Of a stretch of DNA of 64,000 bases, positions 1 through 9,277 are shown piece after piece. Each line of letters begins with the position of its first letter. Positions within the stretch are counted from its first letter, which is position 1. A program made the position numbers and the translations under genes. Location: assembly GCA_964425215.1 (NCBI GenBank), contig CAYRLW010000003.1, positions 62,001 to 126,000 of the forward strand, read 5' to 3'. The notes under the pieces were generated by a model that worked only from the letters and a program-made list of their open reading frames with translations, was not told the origin of the DNA and did no database searches. Source of the stretch: CAYRLW01 sp964425215. Lineage in GTDB: Bacteria; Spirochaetota; Spirochaetia; Treponematales; Breznakiellaceae.

Positions 1-854
1 AATTCCGCTTCGTAGGAGTACCCTTCGTCGAGATTACGATGAACCAAACCACCACGGGTTCCCAGGATTCGGGTTTCCATAAATTCGTTCTCTTTTATAT
101 TCGCCGCCCAGGAAGCCTCCAGGCTGAGGGTCGCCCCGTTTTTGAACCGGATAAACCCAACCGCCAGATCTTCCACGGAAAAATGCTTCCCTTCCCGTTC
201 GGCCAGGTCTTTGGCTATGGGGTCGTAAGTAGCCCCTGCAACGTAATCAACCGCTGGGTACCCCATAAACCAAAGGGCCAGGTCCAGTCGATGTACTCCC
301 AGATCGATGAGCGGCCCGCCACCGGCCAATTCCTTTTTACCGAACCACCCGCCGAAACCGGGCATACCTCGGCGCCGAAGCCAGATCGTCCGACCATAAT
401 AGGCGTCTCCCAGTTCTCCAGCGTCGATACGGCTTTTTAACGCCTGGGCCGCGGAGGTAAAGCGGTAGGAAAAGTTGATCATCAATCGTTTCCCCTTCCG
501 TTTTGCCGTTTTTAACATTTCTTCCGCTTCTTGGGCGTTCATAGCCATGGGCTTTTCGCAGAGGACGTGGCATCCCTTTTCAAGGGCACGGATAGCCAGT
601 TCCCGGTGGAATTTATTAGGGACGGCGATGGAAACCACGTCGCAGAGGCCGCTGTCGATGAGCGCTTCCCCGGTATCGAAACGGCCCTCGATCTGAAATT
701 GGTCGGCAATTTTTGCCAGCCGCTCGGCATCCGGATCCGCTACCGCGACTACCGCGCAATCCGGATGGGTCAGGTACCCTTCAATATGGTGCTTCCCCAT
801 TCCTAATCCAATGACCCCTACGGTAATTTTTTTTGTTTCCCCAGCATTCTTCAT
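1..854 (-). CDS. Gfo/Idh/MocA-family NAD(P)-dependent oxidoreductase (3' end outside window)
   Basis: The reading frame starts at 854 and runs off the left edge, so about 284 residues are visible. The N-terminus is a Rossmann fold with VIGLGMGKHH near residue 13, and the family's CEKPMA motif is near residue 100. The middle (GGGPLIDLGVHRLDLALW) matches the substrate-side domain, with the Asp and His expected at the active site. Members oxidise or reduce sugars and inositols with NAD(P). The start overlaps the stop of the ThuA-like gene (ATGA), so it is the last visible gene of the disaccharide operon. ThuA-like plus Gfo/Idh pairs are a recurring partnership in sugar catabolism; the exact substrate cannot be told. 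Confidence 0.9.
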   Translation of the reverse strand, partial: MKNAGETKKITVGVIGLGMGKHHIEGYLTHPDCAVVAVADPDAERLAKIADQFQIEGRFDTGEALIDSGLCDVVSIAVPNKFHRELAIRALEKGCHVLCEKPMAMNAQEAEEMLKTAKRKGKRLMINFSYRFTSAAQALKSRIDAGELGDAYYGRTIWLRRRGMPGFGGWFGKKELAGGGPLIDLGVHRLDLALWFMGYPAVDYVAGATYDPIAKDLAEREGKHFSVEDLAVGFIRFKNGATLSLEASWAANIKENEFMETRILGTRGGLVHRNLDEGYSYEAE

Positions 855-1636
855 CGCAAATCCTCCTCGGTTTGTAATACTCCGGCGCGGCCGAATTCCT
901 TTGGTGGCGGATCTAATTTTTCTAGAGGGGGACTATTGGGGCACTGATCTGGAATAGAAACCCTTTGAGCGGCCCACCGCCCCGCGTTGGCCAAGACCAG
1001 CTGAACCGCGCTTTCGTAATACGTGGGGTAGGTTTCGTGACCCGGTCGGAAATAGAATATCTTTCCAGCGCCGCGATTCCAACAACATCCGGAGCGGAAA
1101 ACCTCGCCCCCTTGGAACCAGCTAAGGAATACCAACTCATCGGGGACGGGGATTTCAAACCGCTCGCCGTACATTTCTTCGTGGGGGATCACGAAATACT
1201 CTCCCAATCCCGCTACGATAGGATGATTCCGTTCGATTACCCAAAGACGTTCTTTTTCGGCCGCTTCCCGCCATTTAAGGGAACAGGTAGTTCCCATGAG
1301 CGAGCGAAATATTTTTGAATAGTGGGCCGAATGAAGGACCACGAGGCCCATCCCTTCTAAAACCCGCCTCTTTACCCGCTCCACCACCGCATCGGATACC
1401 TGGTCATGGGCCATATGGGCCCACCAATACAACACGTCGGTATCCTCTAAAATTTCGGTGGTTAAACCGTGCTCTAGCATATCCAAGGTGGCCGTTCGGA
1501 CCGTAAACTCTCCCGTTTTTTGTAGTGAATCCGCTATAACCGTGTGAATACCTTCGGGATAAATTTTCCGAACATCCTCGTGCTCCCGTTCATGGATGAA
1601 CTCGTTCCATACAACCGCTTTAATTTGTTTTGCCAT
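851..1636 (-). CDS. ThuA-like trehalose-utilisation family protein
   Basis: A 261-residue cytoplasmic protein of the ThuA family (glutamine-amidotransferase-like fold). It starts VVWNEFIHE, has the family's WWAHMAHD stretch near residue 71 and the VVLHSAHYS segment near residue 98, and ends with the GHETYPTYY motif around residue 217. A ribosome-binding site (TAGGAG) precedes the start. In rhizobia ThuA works with ThuB, a Gfo/Idh enzyme, in trehalose and related disaccharide breakdown. Here the next gene is also Gfo/Idh, which supports a role in the same sugar pathway. Biochemical function of the family is poorly defined. Confidence 0.88.
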   Translation of the reverse strand: MAKQIKAVVWNEFIHEREHEDVRKIYPEGIHTVIADSLQKTGEFTVRTATLDMLEHGLTTEILEDTDVLYWWAHMAHDQVSDAVVERVKRRVLEGMGLVVLHSAHYSKIFRSLMGTTCSLKWREAAEKERLWVIERNHPIVAGLGEYFVIPHEEMYGERFEIPVPDELVFLSWFQGGEVFRSGCCWNRGAGKIFYFRPGHETYPTYYESAVQLVLANAGRWAAQRVSIPDQCPNSPPLEKLDPPPKEFGRAGVLQTEEDLR

Positions 1637-1724
1637 AGAAATCTCCTATAATCGTAGTGTATCCAGACCCGTGGGTTCGCTGAGGGAAGCTATTGTATCC
1701 GAAAATTCAAAGATCGCTTCGTTC

Positions 1725-4700
1725 TTAGCTCCGGTCTGTACCGCCGGACTTGGACGAACCGGCCGTAAGAATTGTATCAAGCAGTTCTACCGAAAGCTCC
1801 GCCGTGGAAGCGACGGTTTGGTCCGCGCGGACCAGCTGTTTCCCGATACCCAACGCCCGCATACCCGCCGCCTTTATCGCGTCGATACCCGCTTGGGCGT
1901 CCTCAATACCGATACAATCTGTGGGCCATACGTCAACCCGTTGGGCCCCCAGAAGAAACAGCTCCGGATCGGGTTTACCCATACATACTTGGTCGGGACT
2001 CGCGATGGCGTCAAAGGCGGGACCTGGAACGGGAGCGAGTCCTAATTTTTCCAAAATCGCCGGAGCGTTTCGGCTAGCGGAGCAGAGTACCCGTTTAATT
2101 CCCCGTTTTCCCAAAGCGTGAAGAAGGTCGGCGATGTGGGGAAGTATATCGGCGGAGGAAATTTGGTCCAAGAGTTCCCCGTAGTACCGATTTTTTTTAT
2201 CGGCCAATTGCTTCTTCCGTTCCGCGTCCAAAGTTTGATGATTATGATCCAGAATTATCTGGAGGGATTCCATCCGGGAAACCCCCTTAAGCCGCTCGTT
2301 TATCCTTTCATCAAAATCCCACCCCTCGTCATCGGCCAAGCGTTTCCACGCTTGGTAGTGGTATCGGGCCGTATCGGTTACGACCCCGTCCAGATCGAAG
2401 AGAACCGCCTTTAAAACAGGCCGTAAGGACAGGGTCTTGGATTCCCCGGGATTCAGCTGTATTTTTTGATTTCTATGCAGGAACCATAGGGGTCCCTTCC
2501 GTTCCGTCTCCATCTCTGAGGCCGTCGATACACCCTCTACCGCTTCCAGACGATAGGTTACCTCGTCCTTGCGGATTTCGACGTGGAGTTTTAAAGGGCC
2601 CAGATGGAGAGCGAAGGCGTACCGTTTCCACGTATCCGGTATAATCGGGTTAAAGGAATACCGTATCCCCTGGGATGACGAATTCCGATCCCGAAACCCG
2701 GCGAAACCGTACACCACGGACATCCAGCTTCCCGCCATGGCGGCGGTGTGGATCCCGTCCCGGCTATTCCCATGAACATCATCCAAATCCATCCGTACGG
2801 TTTTGGTAAAGTAGCCGTAGGCTTTTTCCGTTTCTCCCGTTTCGCAGGCCATTATATTTTGAATACAGTGGGATAGGGATGAATCTCCGGTGGTTAGCCC
2901 TTCGTAAAACCGAAAATTGCGAATTTTTGCCGCCAAGCTGAATTTTTCCGAAAGCAGAAACTGAGCCAAAACTAGGTCGGGCTGTTTTAGAACCCGGTGT
3001 CTATAGATAACCAGGGGGTGGAAATGGAGTAAAAGGGGATATTGATCCCTGGGGGTTCGATCAAAGGGCCAGGTTTCCTTTTGAAGGAACGAATCGTCCT
3101 GGGGGTAGATTCCAGTTTCCCCATCGTAGGGAACATATACGTTTTGTGCCGCCCGTTCCCATTGGCGGATCTCCTCATCGGTCAGGGACAGGGCCTCGGT
3201 CGTTTCCCGGTACCGCGCTGGATCCTGTTTTTGCAAAGCCCCCAAGGTTTTTATGGTAAAAAGAAGGTTGTTTTGGGCCATCAGATTCGTATACACGTTG
3301 TTGTTCACTAACGCCGTATATTCGTCCGGTCCGGTGACCCCATCGATTCGAAATTTTCCATCCTTTCCATAATGGCCCAGGGAATGCCAAAGACGGGATG
3401 TTTCTATAGCGACCTCCAACGCGGGACCGAAAAGAAATCCTTGGTCCCCCGAGGCGGCGCAATACTTTTCCATGGCGTACACGATATCCGCGTTAATATG
3501 GTACTGGGCCGTTCCCGCGGGGTAATAGGCGCTGGTTTCCTCGCCGTCAATGGTTCGCCAAGGGAACAGGGCTCCCTTTTCCGACATGAGGGCCGCGCGG
3601 CTTCGAGCCCTATCCAAAATAGAATACCGGAAGGTTAAAAGATTTCGAGCCAATTCCGGAACGGTATAGGTTAGAAGGGGACAAATATAAATTTCCGTGT
3701 CCCAAAAATAGTGACCCTCGTAGCCTTCTCCGGTCAGTCCCTTTGCGGCGATACTGGTTCTTCCATCCCTTCCGGAGGACTGTAAAATATGGAAAATATT
3801 AAACCGCAGGGCCTGTTGAATCGCCGGATCCCCGTCGATTTCAACGTCCGCCCAGTCCCAAAAAGCCGAAAGGAATTCCTCCTGTTCCTTCATGAGCTGT
3901 GCGGGACCAGCTTCCATTCCCCGTTCCAGCTCATCCTGCAATCGATCCCATAGCCTATCTGCTTCCGAGTCGGGAGCCATCCCGTAGGCCATGTACTTGT
4001 ACAAGGTTACCGATTGGGCAGGGGCTAATTGGCCGGACCATCGGTTAACGAGGGTTTCGTTTTCGCTTTGGTGTAAAAACGGTTCTCCAGGGAGGGATAT
4101 CTCGTTTTTGACGCGCACCACCGCGGCGAGGCGGCTCCGTTTGGTGGCGACCGCGAGGGCCGCTCCCCGATCGTCGCTTTCCAATCGCGTAATCGTATAG
4201 GGGTGCTGGGAAAACTTAGAGCCCACCCGGGGGTCCTCTTCCGCCTTCAGGTTACTCACGGTTCCCTTGAGTTTGCTGTCTATCAGGACGTGGACCGGTC
4301 TGTTTTGTGGACTCTCCACTATGGTGACCCGGTACTCGGTCAGGCCTACATTGGGTCTTGCGAAGCTTACCATCCGCCGGGAGTACACTTCTACCACAAT
4401 CCCCTTGGGGGTGCGGCTTTTAACGCGGCGTTCAACGACGCCAGAGCGAAGGTCCAGGGTCCGGCTATAGTTTAGTATGGTTCCTCGATCCAGCCGAAAC
4501 GGGTCACCCCCCACCGTTAGTTCAATCAGCTTCGCGTCCGGCAAGTTAAGAATGGTTTCGTGATTTTCGGCGAAACCGTACGCCCGTTCCCCATACACGA
4601 TGGGCTCTTTTTCGAAGAAGCCGTTGATATAGGTACCCCTATGAAAATGGGGATTTTCTTCCTCAAAATCCCCCCGCAGGCCTAAATTGCCGTTGCCCAG

Positions 4701-4796
4701 AGCAAAAAGGGTTTCATTCTTGCCCAAGACAGCCGGAGAAAATGCGGTTTCCTTGAGGACCCAGGTTGAATCATCTATAGTTTTATGGTCTTTCAT
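1725..4796 (-). CDS. GH65 disaccharide phosphorylase fused to beta-phosphoglucomutase
   Basis: A 1023-residue two-domain enzyme. Residues 1 to about 780 are a GH65 (maltose/trehalose/kojibiose phosphorylase) module: YFWDTEIYICP near 360 and GPDEYTALVNNNVYTN near 488, whose Glu is the expected general acid. From about residue 793 (AVLFDLDGVVTD) to the end is a HAD-type beta-phosphoglucomutase with the nucleophile DLDG and a late KPDPELF motif. GH65 releases beta-glucose 1-phosphate and beta-phosphoglucomutase turns it into glucose 6-phosphate, so the fusion channels one pathway. Both domains look intact. The start has an AGGAG site and overlaps the LacI gene by 14 bases. Which disaccharide is cleaved is not readable from the sequence; trehalose is suggested only by the ThuA neighbour. 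Confidence 0.93.
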   Translation of the reverse strand: MKDHKTIDDSTWVLKETAFSPAVLGKNETLFALGNGNLGLRGDFEEENPHFHRGTYINGFFEKEPIVYGERAYGFAENHETILNLPDAKLIELTVGGDPFRLDRGTILNYSRTLDLRSGVVERRVKSRTPKGIVVEVYSRRMVSFARPNVGLTEYRVTIVESPQNRPVHVLIDSKLKGTVSNLKAEEDPRVGSKFSQHPYTITRLESDDRGAALAVATKRSRLAAVVRVKNEISLPGEPFLHQSENETLVNRWSGQLAPAQSVTLYKYMAYGMAPDSEADRLWDRLQDELERGMEAGPAQLMKEQEEFLSAFWDWADVEIDGDPAIQQALRFNIFHILQSSGRDGRTSIAAKGLTGEGYEGHYFWDTEIYICPLLTYTVPELARNLLTFRYSILDRARSRAALMSEKGALFPWRTIDGEETSAYYPAGTAQYHINADIVYAMEKYCAASGDQGFLFGPALEVAIETSRLWHSLGHYGKDGKFRIDGVTGPDEYTALVNNNVYTNLMAQNNLLFTIKTLGALQKQDPARYRETTEALSLTDEEIRQWERAAQNVYVPYDGETGIYPQDDSFLQKETWPFDRTPRDQYPLLLHFHPLVIYRHRVLKQPDLVLAQFLLSEKFSLAAKIRNFRFYEGLTTGDSSLSHCIQNIMACETGETEKAYGYFTKTVRMDLDDVHGNSRDGIHTAAMAGSWMSVVYGFAGFRDRNSSSQGIRYSFNPIIPDTWKRYAFALHLGPLKLHVEIRKDEVTYRLEAVEGVSTASEMETERKGPLWFLHRNQKIQLNPGESKTLSLRPVLKAVLFDLDGVVTDTARYHYQAWKRLADDEGWDFDERINERLKGVSRMESLQIILDHNHQTLDAERKKQLADKKNRYYGELLDQISSADILPHIADLLHALGKRGIKRVLCSASRNAPAILEKLGLAPVPGPAFDAIASPDQVCMGKPDPELFLLGAQRVDVWPTDCIGIEDAQAGIDAIKAAGMRALGIGKQLVRADQTVASTAELSVELLDTILTAGSSKSGGTDRS

Positions 4797-5829
4797 GGTG
4801 GATACTCCTGCACGTCCCCCGTATTGCGAGCACCGTTGGAAGGATGATCCGTTGTTTTAGGGATAAGGATTGGGAGGACGATGTGATAATCGATTGGAGA
4901 ATAAGGCGGGCCGCCGCTTCGCCCAGCCCCGCGGCGGGTTGCGTTACCGTTGTCAGCGGCGGGTTAAGATACCTGGAAAGATAATCGTCATCGAACCCCG
5001 CCAACGAAATATCCCGAGGTATGGATAACCCCGCGTCTTGAATCGCCTGCATGGCCCCGTAGGCGATCATGTCGTTTCCCGCAAAAACCGCCGTAGGCCG
5101 TTCTTTTAAATCCAGCAGTTCCCGCATGGCCCTGTATCCGGAAGCTTCGGTAAAATCGGCGATCCTGATATAGTCGGCCCGTTCGGTAATCCCCGCTTTC
5201 TTTAATGTATGATGGTACGCTTCTAACCGGTGGGCCGCGGCGTAGTACGACAGGGGAGCGTGGACGATCATGGCGATATCCCGGTGACCCAGGGAAACAA
5301 GGTAATCCATCATCTCCCGGGCTGCGGCTTCGTTATTGATATCCACTTGGGGCACCGTTAGACCTTCGATGGAACCGATTACTACCAGCGGTATCCCCGC
5401 TTGTTCCAGTTCATGGATCCCCGGATCGTCGGTGTGGGTATTCATCAGAATAATCCCATCCAGCTCCTTGGATTTGACGATCTCCAGATAGTTGGTTTGG
5501 GATTGACGCAGGGGTTGAAGGGCCAAACGGCACCTGTTTTTATTGAATACCGTGGCTATCCCGTCGATGAGTCTAATGATATAGGCGTCGGTGAAGATCG
5601 AACTGGAATGGCTGATAAAGAAACCGACCGAATAGTGGGTCCTTTTCGCTATGCTAACCGCGTCCTCGTCGGGGACGTACTCCAACGCTTCCACCGCCTG
5701 CAGTACCCGTTGCCGTGTAGCCTCGCTGATATGTTTCCCCGGGGTGTTGTTTAAAATAAAAGATACGGTAGTTCGGGAAACTCCAGCCAATTTTGCCACA
5801 TCCGTTGCCGACACCAGTTGTTTTTTCAT
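4783..5829 (-). CDS. LacI-family transcriptional regulator of the disaccharide operon
   Basis: A 348-residue repressor. The N-terminal helix-turn-helix reads DVAKLAGVSRTTVSFILNN, followed by a hinge and a periplasmic-binding-protein-like sensor domain (FISHSSSIFTDAY onward, GNDMIAYGAMQAI and DISLAGFDDDYLSRYL). It sits inside the operon, 40 bases after the second permease, and overlaps the phosphorylase gene. The obvious target is the palindrome at 9120-9141 over the operon promoter, so the operon would be autoregulated; this is inference. Confidence 0.93.
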   Translation of the reverse strand: MKKQLVSATDVAKLAGVSRTTVSFILNNTPGKHISEATRQRVLQAVEALEYVPDEDAVSIAKRTHYSVGFFISHSSSIFTDAYIIRLIDGIATVFNKNRCRLALQPLRQSQTNYLEIVKSKELDGIILMNTHTDDPGIHELEQAGIPLVVIGSIEGLTVPQVDINNEAAAREMMDYLVSLGHRDIAMIVHAPLSYYAAAHRLEAYHHTLKKAGITERADYIRIADFTEASGYRAMRELLDLKERPTAVFAGNDMIAYGAMQAIQDAGLSIPRDISLAGFDDDYLSRYLNPPLTTVTQPAAGLGEAAARLILQSIITSSSQSLSLKQRIILPTVLAIRGTCRSIHHERP

Positions 5830-5869
5830 GTTCCCGGACCTATCCTTTTATAACGTGTTTCCGATGGGT

Positions 5870-6742
5870 CTATTCTTTTACAGAACCGGCCAAAACGCCT
5901 TTGACGAAATATTTCTGCAAGCCAAAGAATACCACTAACGGCAAGGCCATGGAAATAAAAGCCGCCGCCGTTAAATATTCCCATCCGCCGCCGTAGGAAT
6001 TTACCAAATTTCCGATGGTAACCGTCATGGGGGCCACGTCAGGAGTTCCCCCCAGGTATACCAACGCGATAAGCAGGTCGTTCCATACCCACATAAACTG
6101 AAAGATTGCAAGGGATGAAATGGCGGGAATGGACGTCGGAAGGATTAGCTTTAAAAAGATCGCCGGATGGGAAGCCCCGTCTATCTGGGCCGACTCTATC
6201 ATCGAGCCCGGCAACTGCTGGATAAAGTTTCGGAGTAGATAGATCGCAAAGGGAAGACCGTACGCCGTATGGGCCAGCCATATTCCCCCAAAACTTCCCG
6301 TAAGACCTAAAATATTAAAGAGCCGTAAAACGGGAATCAGGGTCATTTGCAGGGGCACCACGATTAAAGCTACCACTAATAAAAATAGGGTTTGTCTAAA
6401 CCGGAATCGCATCCACGCGAAGGCGTAGGCCGAAGCGGCGGCGATAAAAATAGGAATCAACGTGGAAGGGACTGCGATCAGCAAACTGTTGAAGAAACTT
6501 CTGCCCATATTACCCTGGGAAAGAACGTGATTGTAATTTTCTAAGGTAAATTGGAAAGGACTCTTGAGCGCGGTCCACCAGCCGCTTATGGCGATTAGAT
6601 GCTTGGGTCTAAGGGAACTGATAAACAGACCTAAGGATGGAACCATCCATAGAACGCACGCGGTTATGAGGATTATATGCAGGGGGAGGATGGCGATTTT
6701 TTTACGAAATTGAACGGCGGTTCTATGTTGATACCTAGACAT
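5870..6742 (-). CDS. Sugar ABC transporter permease, MalG type
   Basis: A 290-residue inner-membrane protein with about six membrane segments. The coupling-loop (EAA) motif MIESAQIDGASHPAIFLKLI, near residue 187, is where the ATPase docks. Its start overlaps the end of the partner permease by 8 bases. With that permease and the binding protein it forms a CUT1-type oligosaccharide importer. No ATPase is encoded nearby, so a shared MsmK/MalK-type ATPase elsewhere is expected. Confidence 0.93.
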   Translation of the reverse strand: MSRYQHRTAVQFRKKIAILPLHIILITACVLWMVPSLGLFISSLRPKHLIAISGWWTALKSPFQFTLENYNHVLSQGNMGRSFFNSLLIAVPSTLIPIFIAAASAYAFAWMRFRFRQTLFLLVVALIVVPLQMTLIPVLRLFNILGLTGSFGGIWLAHTAYGLPFAIYLLRNFIQQLPGSMIESAQIDGASHPAIFLKLILPTSIPAISSLAIFQFMWVWNDLLIALVYLGGTPDVAPMTVTIGNLVNSYGGGWEYLTAAAFISMALPLVVFFGLQKYFVKGVLAGSVKE

Positions 6743-7715
6743 CGGAGCCCTCCGCGTTGAATTTTTTAATGTTCATTATCATCACGGGAATGATGGCCAG
6801 GAGGAGTAGGGTGGCTATAGCGCTTGCACGTCCGTAATTTCGATAGTTGAACATTTCTTTGTACATACGGTTCGCGATAACTTCGGTTCCTAAATTACCG
6901 TTGGTCATGATGTACACGATATCGAAAACCTTTAGAACGTTTATGATCAGGGTGGTGGCTACCACCGTTATGGTCGGCATAAGCAAGGGAAGGATGATTT
7001 TGAAAAAGATCGTGATTTCGCCGGCTCCGTCGATTCGGGCGGCTTCCAGCAGGTCTTCGCTTATTCCCTTGAGTCCCGCGGAAAGGATCACCATGGAAAA
7101 CCCGGTCCACATCCAAACACCTACCACGATAAGGGCCAAATTGTTACTGGAACGGTTAAAAAGCCACGCTTGGGGCTGGAATGAAGAATCGATGGCCGTA
7201 AAAAACGCGTTTACCGTACCGATTTGGGGCGATCCCGCTGGGCGGTATTCGTACATGAATTTCCAAATGACGCCCGCCGCGACAAATGAAATTGCCATAG
7301 GCAGAAATACTGCCGCTTTGGCTACGGATTCGTACTTTACCCGATCGGACAAAAGGGCGATCAGTAAGCCGAAGGCCAAGCAAGCGAGGGTGAAGAACAC
7401 CAGCCAAAGAAGATTGTTTCGAAGCACCGTCAACATACCCGGGTCGGTGAAAATATACGCGTAATTTTTAAAACCCGCCCATCCTTTGGATTGGGCGTCC
7501 ATAAAGCTGAGGATTACTGTATTGATGACAGGATAGACAAGAAAAACAAACAACAAAGAAAACGCAGGTAATAGCCAAAACCATGGGCGCAGAGTTTTCG
7601 CAGTGTGTTGGCTTCGGCGAGTTAACAGCTGTTCGGTAATCACCAGGTAAGCCCAAAGAATAATTGGGATAACTACTATCGCCAGGGGTGCGAGAAATAA
7701 GTAATTCCAATGCAT
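6735..7715 (-). CDS. Sugar ABC transporter permease, MalF type
   Basis: A 326-residue integral membrane protein. It has an extra N-terminal membrane segment (about residues 7-27) before the usual six-helix core starting at WFWLLPAFSLLFVFLVYP. The EAA motif LLEAARIDGAGEITIFFKII is near residue 220. It is co-transcribed with the binding protein upstream, but separated from it by a hairpin terminator-like site at 7751-7777, which should lower its expression relative to the binding protein. Confidence 0.93.
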   Translation of the reverse strand: MHWNYLFLAPLAIVVIPIILWAYLVITEQLLTRRSQHTAKTLRPWFWLLPAFSLLFVFLVYPVINTVILSFMDAQSKGWAGFKNYAYIFTDPGMLTVLRNNLLWLVFFTLACLAFGLLIALLSDRVKYESVAKAAVFLPMAISFVAAGVIWKFMYEYRPAGSPQIGTVNAFFTAIDSSFQPQAWLFNRSSNNLALIVVGVWMWTGFSMVILSAGLKGISEDLLEAARIDGAGEITIFFKIILPLLMPTITVVATTLIINVLKVFDIVYIMTNGNLGTEVIANRMYKEMFNYRNYGRASAIATLLLLAIIPVMIMNIKKFNAEGSDV

Positions 7716-7750
7716 ATCGTGAATTCCTTTTTAGAATAATCCGGATTACC

Positions 7751-7777
7751 AAAAAAGGGGCTGTCGTGGACAGCCCC
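7751..7777 (-). terminator. Intercistronic hairpin after the binding-protein gene
   Basis: Read leftward, GGGGCTGT and ACAGCCCC pair across a 5-base loop and are followed by six T residues. It lies between the binding protein and the first permease, where a partial terminator would leave excess binding protein, as is common in sugar ABC operons. Confidence 0.75.
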
Positions 7778-7788
7778 TTGCCATAGTA

Positions 7789-9099
7789 TTATTTATACGC
7801 GTCTAAACGTATTTTTTCGAGACCCTGAAGGATGGAATCCAAATTTTTGGGATTTTCGATATAACTAACCACCGCTGACCAGAAGGCGTTGTTCATTTCG
7901 GGCTTCATCATATCGGAAGCGTCGAACACCACGATATCGCTTTTATTCATAATATCCGCCGCCCGTTTGGTGAGCGCGTCGGGGTAGAACACCAGGGACA
8001 CGTTGCGATTGGTCGCCAAAGCGCCGGTTCCCGCGGCCCAGAACGCCTGGGCTTCCGCGCTAGCCAGGTAATTTACGAATTCCCTGACCTCGGGGGTATT
8101 GTTGAATACGCCGATCACGTCGGCCGCGCCTTCTACCGCCTTGCTATACTTAGGATCGATGGTGGGGAAGGCCACAAAGTCGAAGTCCTCCACGGGTTTT
8201 AGGGTGGGGAATTGTTTGGTGATAAAACTCTGGATAAAGCTGGCCTGTTCATGGAACAGGGCCTTCGGCGGCTGGGTGAACAGGGGTTCCGGAGCGCTTC
8301 CAAAGTTTGTCGAGTTGACATAGTTCGATCCGCCGTAGATCATTTTGGGATCCGCGACGATTTGGCCCCAAATTTCCCAAGCCTTGCGGACTTCCGGGCT
8401 GGTCCACGCCAGTTTGCCCTCGTACCATTGGCGATACTTGTCGGAACCGTTCACGCGAAGGAAGATGTTCTCCAGCCAATCGGTTCCGACCCAACCGGAA
8501 GCGGCGCCGCTCTCCACGCCGATGGACCAGGGCGCCAAGCCCTTATCAATGGCTTGTTTGGAGTATTGCATCATCTGATCCCAGGTCCAATCGTTGGTGG
8601 GAGGTGTGACCCCCGCAGTTTTAAAGGTTTTGGGGTTATACCAGACCAAACCCTTTATGGCCGCTTTGGTAAAAATACCGTAGAGCTTACCGTCCACCGT
8701 ACCAAGCTGTTTCCATCCATCGGAATAGTTTTTATCAAATTCCTTCATGTCCAAAACCTTGGAAAGGTCGACCAATTTTCCGGCCTTTGCCAGCTCGACC
8801 AATTTCCCCGGCCCAGGAAGACCCGCCACGTCCGGGGGATTTCCCGCCTCTACCCGGGTGGTAATGACCGCGTCCAAGTCCCGGGTCGCTTCCAATTCTA
8901 CCTTAATACCGGTCCGTTCCTCGAAGGGCTTTACCATGGCGTTAAAAACGTCCGCCTCCTGTCCGCCCCAAACAGCTAGAAAATTGATCGTTTTTTTACC
9001 GCCCGTGGAGCTTGCGGACGTCTTGTCCGAACTACCTCCCGCGAATACCGTTCCCAGCACTGCGGCAACCATTACCATGAACATCATGGACTTTTTCAT
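7789..9099 (-). CDS. Extracellular solute-binding protein family 1 (sugar)
   Basis: A 436-residue binding protein, first gene of the leftward operon. The N-terminus is a secretion signal ending VFAGGSSD. No cysteine is present in the signal region, so it should be cut by signal peptidase I and remain soluble in the periplasm, unlike the binding protein at 19108. The mature part has the family 1 pattern (INFLAVWGGQEADVFNAMVKPFEERTGI). A GGAGG site lies 5 bases before the ATG. It should deliver the disaccharide to the permeases encoded downstream. Confidence 0.92.
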   Translation of the reverse strand: MKKSMMFMVMVAAVLGTVFAGGSSDKTSASSTGGKKTINFLAVWGGQEADVFNAMVKPFEERTGIKVELEATRDLDAVITTRVEAGNPPDVAGLPGPGKLVELAKAGKLVDLSKVLDMKEFDKNYSDGWKQLGTVDGKLYGIFTKAAIKGLVWYNPKTFKTAGVTPPTNDWTWDQMMQYSKQAIDKGLAPWSIGVESGAASGWVGTDWLENIFLRVNGSDKYRQWYEGKLAWTSPEVRKAWEIWGQIVADPKMIYGGSNYVNSTNFGSAPEPLFTQPPKALFHEQASFIQSFITKQFPTLKPVEDFDFVAFPTIDPKYSKAVEGAADVIGVFNNTPEVREFVNYLASAEAQAFWAAGTGALATNRNVSLVFYPDALTKRAADIMNKSDIVVFDASDMMKPEMNNAFWSAVVSYIENPKNLDSILQGLEKIRLDAYK

Positions 9100-9119
9100 A
9101 CGTACCTCCGTCTATATGC

Positions 9120-9141
9120 GTTACTAACGCAAGTTAGTAAC
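9120..9141. promoter_or_regulatory. Palindromic operator, likely LacI-family site
   Basis: Perfect 9-base arms GTTACTAAC and GTTAGTAAC flank the four bases GCAA. The site begins one base past the -10 box of the leftward promoter and covers the expected transcription start, which is the classic position for repression. A LacI regulator is encoded in the same operon at 4783-5829. Confidence 0.8.
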
Positions 9142-9170
9142 ACTATAAACCCGGTATTAAAAAAAAGCAA
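9142..9170 (-). promoter_or_regulatory. Sigma-70-type promoter of the disaccharide operon
   Basis: Read leftward: -35 TTGCTT (9165-9170), a 17-base spacer, -10 TATAGT (9142-9147). It lies about 40 bases upstream of the binding-protein start and abuts the operator. Confidence 0.75.
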
Positions 9171-9206
9171 GAAAAAGTTTTAGAAAATTCGTGTTGGATG
9201 CTCACA

Positions 9207-9247
9207 AAATCTACGGTATAAGGCCTCTGCAAATTAGCTGTAGATTT
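9207..9247. repeat. Small inverted repeat downstream of the UroD-like gene
   Basis: AAATCTAC (9207-9214) pairs with GTAGATTT (9240-9247) over a 25-base loop. It sits between the stop of the leftward UroD-like gene and the next leftward promoter. It could be a weak terminator; there is no strong T-run. Confidence 0.35.
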
Positions 9248-9277
9248 CTCTCAATTACCCTCCATTCCCCCAGCTGT

